DNA of 11,494 nt, from assembly GCA_016938795.1 (NCBI GenBank), contig JAFGTZ010000174.1, forward strand, positions 1 to 11,494. Direction: 5' to 3'. Of this stretch, positions 7,901-11,494 are shown in pieces. A program made the translations under genes and the position numbers. The number at the start of each line of letters is the position of its first letter. The stretch's first letter is position 1. The notes beneath the pieces are model-generated. The model had not been told where the DNA came from. It was given only the letters and a program-made list of their open reading frames with translations, and did not search any database. This stretch comes from Chromatiaceae bacterium (GTDB lineage Bacteria; Pseudomonadota; Gammaproteobacteria; Chromatiales; Chromatiaceae).

Positions 7901-8238
7901 CGCTGCCGCTCATTCATGCCATCGTCGAGCACCGCGCCTGGCTGGGCGAACTGAGCCGCACCATCGAAGGCGAACAGGTCGCGCCCTCCCTGCATCGGCT
8001 GCATGACTGCCGGTTTGGCGAATGGCTCGATCAGCTCAAGGCCGACAGCCAACCGCCGAGTTCCGCAATCCAGTCAATCGACGCCCTGCACCGCGAGCTG
8101 CATGCACTTGGCGACGCGCTTCTGGCCCTGAATGCGGAAGGGAACAGCGCAGAGGCGCATGCGCGTCTGAACAACCTGCGCGCGCTCAGCGATGATCTTT
8201 TGCGCGCGGTGCAAGCCTTGCTGCGTGCATCCCCTTGA
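4975..8238 (+). CDS. PAS(x4)-GGDEF-EAL-CZB cyclic-di-GMP signalling protein
   Basis: This 1087-residue protein, with no obvious signal peptide or membrane helix, is predicted to be cytoplasmic. PAS domains lie at about 22-145, 150-275, 284-407 and 408-528; the second and third look like PAS_3. The diguanylate cyclase domain (529-700) has RLGGDEF (611-617), metal-site Asp572 (DLDGFKAIND) and an inhibitory I-site RxxD at 604-607, five residues before GGDEF. The EAL phosphodiesterase domain (about 710-960) keeps EAL 742-744, Asn800, Glu833, DDFGTGYSSL (863-872), Lys884, Glu920/Glu923 and Gln940, so both activities are possible. The tail is a CZB zinc-binding domain: His986 (HxxWL), Cys1012 (CRFGEW), His1039 and His1043, the same ligand spacing as E. 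coli DgcZ in its C-terminal part. The start at 4975 has no clear Shine-Dalgarno, but PAS1 begins near residue 22, so a later start would cut it. The gene begins 40 bases after the antiporter operon. Confidence 0.93.
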   Translation: MKNTRQTTASERHDTSPPPCDGEERYRLFFEQSSDAMMTLAPPTWRFSSGNPAACVIFGVRDEAEFVTLGPWDLSPPLQPDGRPSSDKAQEAIETALREGSHTFSWVHRTRDGRDFPTMVRLTRMSVGGEVLLQAIVRDITAQREAEQALRTERDLFSAGPVCIMEWGVTPHWPVHQVSSNVSSVLGYSAEEMMAPSFRFAELIHPMDVERISREVLEYIARGEDSFEQSYRLRHKDGDYRWFYDFSRLTHNPAGEVERIRGYLFDQSRMKEAEAALDQERQRLEDILRGTRAGTWEWNVQSGEVVFNERWADIIGYRLAELAPLSINTWLERTHPDDLATSRQRLEQHFRGELADYDCDLRVRHRDGRWIWVQDRGKVVTWTRDGKPLLMRGTHLDINDRKQAEQRLKLAASVFTHVREGIVITTADGAIIDINAAFTQITGYSREEILGQNPRMLQSGRQSRAFYAELWRSLIDQGYWSGELWNRRKNGELYAAILTISAVRDDQGVVLRYVGLFSDITQIKQHQHQLEHLAHYDALTTLPNRVLLAERLQQAMVQARAKRRELAVVYLDLDGFKAINDCHGHQIGDQLLVALAARMRQELRQGDTLARLGGDEFVAVLVDLADRDTTDHLLNQLLGAVNQSTRMTELNQRVTVSIGVTLYPQAEEVDADQLLRQADQAMYQAKLAGKNRFYYFDTEHDRNARGRHESLEHIRQALAHGEFRLYYQPKVNMRSGRVVGAEALIRWQHPERGLLPPAVFLPAVEDHPLGVELGDWVIDTALAQIDAWGAAGLGLPVSVNIGARQLQQPNFVKRLGELLAAHPSVSPSRFELEVLETSAFEDISRISQVIAECRALGVAVALDDFGTGYSSLTYLKRLPVDVLKIDQSFVRDMLDDPEDLAIVESVLGLSVAFRRRVIAEGVESEAHGELLLRLGCDLAQGYGIARPMPPEAIPDWIDAWRPPVAWRQCSTIQRESLPLIHAIVEHRAWLGELSRTIEGEQVAPSLHRLHDCRFGEWLDQLKADSQPPSSAIQSIDALHRELHALGDALLALNAEGNSAEAHARLNNLRALSDDLLRAVQALLRASP

Positions 8239-8254
8239 ATGCCCGCCTGTTCCC

Positions 8255-8260
8255 GGAGAG
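8255..8260 (+). promoter_or_regulatory. Ribosome-binding site fixing the start at 8265
   Basis: GGAGAG lies four bases before ATG 8265 (six from its GGAG core). The frame could begin at TTG 8235, which overlaps the preceding stop, but that start is weaker and lacks a nearby site. The ATG is preferred. Confidence 0.6.
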
Positions 8261-8264
8261 CCCG

Positions 8265-8744
8265 ATGAACGCCATTGCCCAGAAACCCATCCGTTATCGC
8301 TCCAGTCGCCGCCTCTTCGGCTGGCCGCTAATCGATATCGCCATCGGCCCTGACCCCGAACGTGGCGAATGGCGCGGCACGGCGCGCGGCATCCTCGCCA
8401 TTGGCGATATCGCCACCGGCTGGATTGCCACCGGCGCCCTGGCGCGGGGCGGCCTGGCCATCGGGGGACTGGCCACCGGACTCATTGCCTTTGGCGGGCT
8501 CTCGCTGGGTCTGGTGGGTCTCGGCGGACTGGCGCTTGGCGGGCTGGCCCTGGGCGGGGTGGCCGTCGGCGCGCTTGCACTCGGCGGCGCAGCCAGCGGT
8601 GGTGTGGCCATCGGCGGCGCGGCGCTTGGCTATTACGCCTATGGAGGCGCGGCCTATGGCGCAGCCGTGATTTCAGCCCTGCACCAGGATCCCGCCGCCA
8701 TCGCCTTTTTCGAGCAGTGGCTGCCCGTCATCCCCCTGCCCTAG
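8265..8744 (+). CDS. Glycine-marked pentapeptide-repeat protein of unknown function
   Basis: This 159-residue protein has a polar N-terminus (1-41, with FGWPLIDIAIG at 18-28), a repeat body (44-133) and a short C-terminal cap (HQDPAAIAFFEQW). The body is 18 tandem pentapeptides of the form [LIVA]-A-x-G-[GAL], such as LAIGG, LALGG and VAVGA. The glycine is present at every fifth residue from 47 to 132 without exception; the alanine fails only at Ser80 and Gly85. The pattern differs from the classic pentapeptide-repeat consensus A(D/N)LxG, although a repetitive solenoid or a membrane-lying sheet is conceivable. I recall similar uncharacterised bacterial proteins with an FGxPLxxIAxG head, but know no function. 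The gene starts 26 bases after the GGDEF-EAL gene and is probably co-transcribed. Its TAG lies within the same CTAG as the stop of the opposing gene. Confidence 0.85.
   Translation: MNAIAQKPIRYRSSRRLFGWPLIDIAIGPDPERGEWRGTARGILAIGDIATGWIATGALARGGLAIGGLATGLIAFGGLSLGLVGLGGLALGGLALGGVAVGALALGGAASGGVAIGGAALGYYAYGGAAYGAAVISALHQDPAAIAFFEQWLPVIPLP
8309..8663 (+). repeat. Degenerate 15-bp-period coding repeat (18 pentapeptide units, approximate span)
   Basis: Within the small glycine-rich gene, codons for Ala and Gly recur with a 15-base period over residues about 44-133 (roughly bases 8394-8663); the span given also takes in the related head motif. At DNA level the units are degenerate (ctggcc, ctggcg, gtggcc; gggcgg, ggcgcg), suggesting old duplication kept by protein-level selection rather than recent slippage. 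Confidence 0.6.
8741..8744. other. CTAG shared by two converging stop codons
   Basis: The palindrome CTAG carries TAG on the plus strand (8742-8744, end of the glycine-repeat gene) and TAG on the minus strand (8741-8743, end of the PH-domain gene). There is no intergenic space, so any terminator for either gene must lie inside the other coding region. Confidence 0.9.
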
Positions 8745-9124
8745 TGCGCGGCCAGCACCGTGGCCGCCAGCGCCTGCTGAATGGCGGTCACGTTCTCGCT
8801 GCCGCGCAGCTCCTTCACGATGGGCAGGGCCTCGCTGCCGACCCAGAGCTTCAGCTCGGCATCGAGGTCGAAATGGCCGGCGGTCTCGACGGCAAAGCGC
8901 GTGATGGATTTGTAGGGGATGGAGAGATACTCGACCTTGCGCCCGGTCAGGCCCTGCTTGTCGATCAGCATGAGGCGGCGATCGGTGAAGACGAACTGGT
9001 CGCGCACGAACTGAAAGGCCAGCTCAACCCGCTCGTCTGGGGCCAGAATGGGCGCCAGTTTGCGCTGAATCTCCTCCACATCGACGCTGGAGGCGTTGCC
9101 GATGAGTCCGCTCAGAAGTCCCAT
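8741..9124 (-). CDS. Bacterial PH-domain protein (bPH_1 / DUF1696 family)
   Basis: This 127-residue protein is probably cytoplasmic. It matches the single-domain bacterial pleckstrin-homology family in length and pattern: an N-terminal MGLLSGLIGNASSVD, then RDQFVFTDRRLMLIDKQGLTG (about 41-61), the SIPYKSITRFAVET segment (68-81) and HFDLDAELKLWV (84-95), closed by a C-terminal helix. These are the recurring blocks of the bPH_1 family as I remember it. The biochemical role is not established; the fold is an oligomerising PH-like barrel. The start at 9124 is supported by GGAG (9131-9134, minus strand) six bases upstream. The frame stays open to 9331, but the extra part is low-complexity and unlike the family. 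The gene converges on the glycine-repeat gene, with the two stops overlapping. Confidence 0.9.
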   Translation of the reverse strand: MGLLSGLIGNASSVDVEEIQRKLAPILAPDERVELAFQFVRDQFVFTDRRLMLIDKQGLTGRKVEYLSIPYKSITRFAVETAGHFDLDAELKLWVGSEALPIVKELRGSENVTAIQQALAATVLAAH

Positions 9125-9130
9125 GAGAAT

Positions 9131-9134
9131 CTCC
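9131..9134 (-). promoter_or_regulatory. Ribosome-binding site fixing the PH-domain gene start
   Basis: Read on the minus strand, GGAG is followed by six bases and then ATG (9124-9122). It selects the family-length 127-residue product over a longer upstream-extended frame. Confidence 0.7.
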
Positions 9135-9246
9135 GCTTGATGGATACCAATCTCAGATGGATTTTTCGGTGAGGGCTGGGGAATAGAGATGGAGGGATTT
9201 ACGGCGCCCCCTGCCATCACCCAGCCCAAAGCGTCCCGGGAAAACC

Positions 9247-9280
9247 CAAAACAGCTGTGCAATTGGTTCAGGCTGTTTTG
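9247..9280 (-). terminator. Inverted repeat at the 3' end of the hydrolase gene; possible terminator
   Basis: CAAAACAGC (9247-9255) and GCTGTTTTG (9272-9280) form a perfect 9-bp stem around a 16-base loop. On the minus strand the stem begins in the last codons of the hydrolase gene and the loop contains its stop. It is followed by GGGTTTTCCC, so the T-rich tract is short and interrupted. It is the right place for a terminator but a weak one; a chance repeat is possible. Confidence 0.4.
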
Positions 9281-9852
9281 AACAGCGACCAAACCTCGCG
9301 GAACTGCGCGTCGCTCGAATCGCCCAGCCACTCGAAGCCGACCGAATCGGTGCAGACCACCTGCACGCCGCCCTGGCGCATCCGGTCGAGCACATTGCGC
9401 TTGTAGTCCGGCTTGCGCGAGATGATGGCGTCCTCGGGCACAAACACCTGATAGCCCCAGCGTTGCAGACCCGAGACGGTTTGCAGGATGCAGATATGCG
9501 CCTCCATGCCCACCACCACCAGCTGACGGCGGTCGGGATGCGAGGAGATGTTGCGCTCGAAACCGGGCGCGGTGCAGCAGGAAAAGGCGGTCTTCTCGGT
9601 TGGCTCATGCACGCGCGGCATATTGGCGCCGATGGCCTCGATGATGGGACCGAGCCCCTTGGAGTTGTGCTGGGTGGCGATGACCGGAATGTCGAGAATC
9701 TTGGCCGCCGAGATCAGGCGGTTGATGTTGCCCACCACCAGCTCGCGCTCATCGGGCGGCATGGCGGCGGCGAGCCGCTCCTGGGCGTCGATGATGAGCA
9801 GCTGCGAGAAGGCGCGCTGGCAGAGCGGCAGTTGGGCATGATGGATGCTCAT
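9268..9852 (-). CDS. Isochorismatase-family cysteine hydrolase (ISOC1/2-like)
   Basis: This 194-residue cytoplasmic enzyme has the isochorismatase-like alpha/beta fold. The catalytic triad of the superfamily is visible: Asp22 (LLIIDAQERL), Lys87 (PTEKTAFSC) and nucleophile Cys121 in GMEAHICIL (115-123). The C-terminal pattern RMRQGG...GDSSDAQFREVWSLFK resembles the ISOC1/ISOC2 branch rather than nicotinamidase or true isochorismatase, and no carrier domain is present. Family members hydrolyse amide or vinyl-ether bonds, but the substrate here cannot be named. ATG 9852 has GGAGGA (9859-9864, minus strand) six bases upstream. Neighbours on the same strand are the Pcm-like methyltransferase (106 bases upstream) and the PH-domain gene (143 bases downstream), neither giving a metabolic clue. 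Confidence 0.9.
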   Translation of the reverse strand: MSIHHAQLPLCQRAFSQLLIIDAQERLAAAMPPDERELVVGNINRLISAAKILDIPVIATQHNSKGLGPIIEAIGANMPRVHEPTEKTAFSCCTAPGFERNISSHPDRRQLVVVGMEAHICILQTVSGLQRWGYQVFVPEDAIISRKPDYKRNVLDRMRQGGVQVVCTDSVGFEWLGDSSDAQFREVWSLFKTA

Positions 9853-9858
9853 GAAGGG

Positions 9859-9864
9859 TCCTCC
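9859..9864 (-). promoter_or_regulatory. Strong ribosome-binding site of the isochorismatase-like gene
   Basis: GGAGGA on the minus strand lies six bases before ATG 9852, near-optimal in sequence and spacing, and suggests efficient independent translation. Confidence 0.75.
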
Positions 9865-9935
9865 GTCTTGTTGTGATTCTCAATCCCCCACGACGGGTGA
9901 GGGATCGACGGAGTGTGCGCCGAGACGGCGGCGAA

Positions 9936-9960
9936 AGGCAAGAATCGAGGCGGCTTGCCT
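9936..9960 (-). terminator. Possible weak terminator after the Pcm-like gene
   Basis: AGGCAAG and CTTGCCT form a 7-bp stem around an 11-base loop. On the minus strand it starts within the TAG stop of the methyltransferase gene and is followed by TTTCGCC, giving only a three-T tract. Placement suits a terminator separating this gene from the downstream hydrolase, but the tract is poor. Confidence 0.35.
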
Positions 9961-10627
9961 AAAACTCGAAGGTCTCGGGCTCGGGCGCGTTAAGAAGCGC
10001 GGGAACCTCGGTTTCGAACAGGGCAACACGCTCGAAACGATCGCCCGCCACCCGCGTGATGAGCAGCGCCTCCATGGCCGGCGCCGTGCCGAGGATGCAA
10101 AACAGCCGACCGCCGATGGCGAGCTGCGCCTGGAGCCGGGCCAGGGGCGCCTCGGTTGGCAGCGAGCCGGTGAGCGCGATGGCATCGAAGGGGGCCTCGT
10201 CGGGGGCACCGGCCAGACCGTCGCCGCAGCGAATCTCGACCTGCTCGATCGCCTGTTCCGCCAGGCGCGCGCGCGCGCGCTCGGCCAGCACCGGATCGAG
10301 CTCCAGACTCAGCACCGAGGCCCCCAGGCGGCTGAGACAGGCGCTCAGATACCCGCTGCCGGCGCCAATCTCCAGCACCCGCTCCTCGGGGCGCACCGCG
10401 AGCGCCTGCAACAGATGCCCTACGACCTTGGGGGCCAGCATGCGGCTTGTCTCACCGAGCGGAATCTCGATATCGGCATAGGCCAGCCCGCGATAGGCGT
10501 CAGGTACGAAGGCCTCGCGCGGCACCTCAGCCATGGCCTCGAGCACCCGCTCATCGAGCACATCCCAGGGCCGAACCTGCTGCTGGATCATGTTGAAACG
10601 GGCCAGATCAAGCGAATTGTCCATCAT
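9959..10627 (-). CDS. pcm: Protein-L-isoaspartate O-methyltransferase family protein, non-canonical active site
   Basis: This 222-residue SAM-dependent methyltransferase belongs to the Pcm/PIMT family, whose classic members methylate L-isoaspartyl residues to start repair of aged proteins. SAM motif I is VLEIGAGSGY (84-93), followed by the acidic motif LELD (108-111) and PFDAIALTG (146-154). The N-terminal block RFNMIQQQVRPWDVLDERVL and VPREAFVP are typical. The usual catalytic-loop motif GxGxTISxP is absent; the equivalent reads PLGETSRMLAPKVV (56-69). It therefore resembles the divergent proteobacterial Pcm-like branch, and isoaspartyl repair should not be assumed. It overlaps nothing. The start at 10627 (first of two adjacent ATGs) has GGAGGA (10637-10642) nine bases upstream; the second ATG would be twelve away. 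The upstream open frame to 10987 belongs to the neighbour's shadow. Confidence 0.88.
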   Translation of the reverse strand: MMDNSLDLARFNMIQQQVRPWDVLDERVLEAMAEVPREAFVPDAYRGLAYADIEIPLGETSRMLAPKVVGHLLQALAVRPEERVLEIGAGSGYLSACLSRLGASVLSLELDPVLAERARARLAEQAIEQVEIRCGDGLAGAPDEAPFDAIALTGSLPTEAPLARLQAQLAIGGRLFCILGTAPAMEALLITRVAGDRFERVALFETEVPALLNAPEPETFEF

Positions 10628-10636
10628 CGTGTCGTG

Positions 10637-10642
10637 TCCTCC
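10637..10642 (-). promoter_or_regulatory. Ribosome-binding site deciding between two adjacent ATGs of the Pcm-like gene
   Basis: GGAGGA on the minus strand lies nine bases before ATG 10627 and twelve before ATG 10624, favouring the first. Confidence 0.7.
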
Positions 10643-10726
10643 GTATCCGCGCCCGCCAAGGGCAAACAAGGCGCGCAAATGCGCCTGTGCGGATAACGCA
10701 TGATTGTTTAGTGAGGGTGGAGCCGC

Positions 10727-10744
10727 TGCCGCGCATGCGCGGCA
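10727..10744. repeat. Perfect 18-bp palindrome between the CPA2 antiporter and Pcm-like genes
   Basis: TGCCGCGCATGCGCGGCA is its own reverse complement. It sits in the 166-base gap, 50 bases beyond the antiporter stop and about 100 bases before the methyltransferase start (minus strand). It could fold as a 7-bp stem with a CATG loop, but neither side has a T-tract, so an ordinary intrinsic terminator is unlikely. An operator or an atypical transcript end is possible. I found no convincing -35/-10 pair near it. Confidence 0.5.
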
Positions 10745-10793
10745 AATCTGGCTGAGGCTACTGACTTTGGCGTATCGCGGCAAGCATCCCGCG

Positions 10794-11494
10794 CTATTCC
10801 GAAACCTGCATATAACCCTGTCCGCGCACCCCTTGCAGCAGCGTATCCACATCCTCGGTGGGCACCCCGAGCATCTCCAGGGTCTCGGCCCCGAGGCGCA
10901 GACTGCTCTCGATGGCCTCGGGATAGGCGCGCGTGGCGCCGGCGCGGATGAGGATGGCGCAGGCCTCCAGATCGCGCGCGCGGACAATCACCGGCACCTG
11001 GGGATAGGCCGCGCGGATGTGCGAGACCGCACGCAGCGCCGAGGCGCCATGGTCAATGGTGAGCACCACCAGGGCGGCGCTCTCGACCTCGGCAGCGGCC
11101 AGAAGCTCCATGTCGCCGATGTCGCCATAGAAGACCGCGCGCCCGTCGCGCTCGCCGCGCTCGACATTGACAGGGTTGGTGTCGAAGGCGATGAAGGGAA
11201 TCTGGTTAGCCTCCAGCAGGGTGGCGATGGTGTGCCCCACCCGTCCATAGCCCGCGATCACCACCCGCCCCTGGGGCGCCACGCCGGTGGACTCGAAGTC
11301 GAAGCAGCGCGTCGCGCCGGCGCGCCGCTCCAGACGGCGCACCAGATGATCGCCAAGCCGCACCAGCAGCGGGGTGAGCAGCATGCCCACCGAGATGACG
11401 CTGACCGCCACGGCAAAGGTGGCGTCGTCGATGACCCCAAGCACCTTGGCCGCGCCAAAGAGCACGAAACCGAATTCGCCGCTCTGCGCGAGCA
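10794..11494 (-). CDS. CPA2-family monovalent cation:proton antiporter (KefB/KefC-like), C-terminal 232 residues
   Basis: The gene runs off the right edge; its N-terminal membrane part is missing. The visible fragment starts with LAQSGEFGFVLFG, the conserved QxGEF signature of KefB/KefC/YbaL transporters, then a last membrane helix pair (about 9-48). An RCK_N (TrkA-N) domain follows: VVIAGYGRVG (78-86) is the dinucleotide-binding glycine motif, Asp104 the acidic ribose ligand, and FYGD (121-124) and VIVRARD (168-174) are typical of Kef proteins. It ends with a short tail (GVRGQGYMQVSE), shorter than E. coli KefC and with no RCK_C domain. Such proteins exchange K+ or Na+ for protons at the inner membrane and are gated by bound nucleotides or ligands. 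Whether this one responds to glutathione adducts cannot be judged here. A KefB/KefC label is by similarity only. Confidence 0.9.
   Translation of the reverse strand, partial: LAQSGEFGFVLFGAAKVLGVIDDATFAVAVSVISVGMLLTPLLVRLGDHLVRRLERRAGATRCFDFESTGVAPQGRVVIAGYGRVGHTIATLLEANQIPFIAFDTNPVNVERGERDGRAVFYGDIGDMELLAAAEVESAALVVLTIDHGASALRAVSHIRAAYPQVPVIVRARDLEACAILIRAGATRAYPEAIESSLRLGAETLEMLGVPTEDVDTLLQGVRGQGYMQVSE

Noticed and set aside
8235..8264. TTG start overlapping the c-di-GMP gene stop for the glycine-repeat protein
   Set aside because: A translationally coupled TTG is possible, but ATG 8265 has GGAGAG at suitable distance, and the added residues bear no resemblance to the rest.
8394..8663. Classic pentapeptide-repeat (Qnr/MfpA-type) protein
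   Set aside because: The units lack the Asp/Asn-Leu/Phe pattern of that fold; the fixed glycine and the hydrophobic, uncharged units point elsewhere.
9125..9331. N-terminal extension of the PH-domain protein
   Set aside because: The frame is open, but it overlaps the end of the hydrolase gene, is Pro/Ser-rich and unlike the family. A good ribosome-binding site supports the shorter start at 9124.
10628..10793. Promoter for the Pcm-like gene
   Set aside because: I looked on the minus strand for a -35/-10 pair. TTATCC near 10690 had no -35 partner at 17 bases, so no promoter is called.

Overview
The window is G+C-rich by eye, densely packed and almost entirely coding. Everything recognisable is bacterial and chromosomal in character. 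Protein styles fit a gammaproteobacterium: an Mrp-like antiporter operon, a PAS/GGDEF/EAL/CZB signalling protein, and a divergent Pcm of the type often seen in proteobacteria. A sulfur-oxidising or phototrophic Chromatiales member is a reasonable guess, but no marker gene in the window proves it. I see no rRNA, tRNA, CRISPR array, insertion sequence or phage gene.

Layout. Bases 1-8744 read on the plus strand and bases 8741-11494 on the minus strand; the two blocks meet at a shared CTAG. The plus block opens with the tail of an upstream subunit gene. It continues with an MnhC/NuoK-like subunit and three consecutive large NuoL/M/N-type (proton-antiporter M) membrane subunits at 338-1774, 1771-3267 and 3267-4934. 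Every junction overlaps (ATGA, 8 bases, ATGA, TAATG), so these are translationally coupled parts of one membrane complex: an Mrp-like cation/proton antiporter or ion-translocating module. Forty bases later lies a 1087-residue c-di-GMP signalling protein with four PAS domains, GGDEF, EAL and a C-terminal zinc-binding CZB domain. A small protein built of 18 glycine-marked pentapeptides follows it.

The minus block reads, from right to left: the C-terminal part of a KefB/KefC-type CPA2 cation:proton antiporter with its RCK_N nucleotide-binding domain; a Pcm-family methyltransferase lacking the usual active-site motif; an isochorismatase-fold cysteine hydrolase of ISOC1/2 type; and a small bacterial PH-domain protein. 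These are separate genes with their own good ribosome-binding sites and gaps of about 106-166 bases, not an obvious single pathway.

The best candidates for a second look are the triple antiporter-subunit module whose last member has lost the TM5 glutamate but gained a lateral-helix-like C-terminus, the zinc-sensing domain on a GGDEF-EAL protein with intact catalytic and inhibitory motifs, the strict pentapeptide-repeat protein, and the non-canonical Pcm. Two ion antiporter systems of different families flank the central signalling genes.
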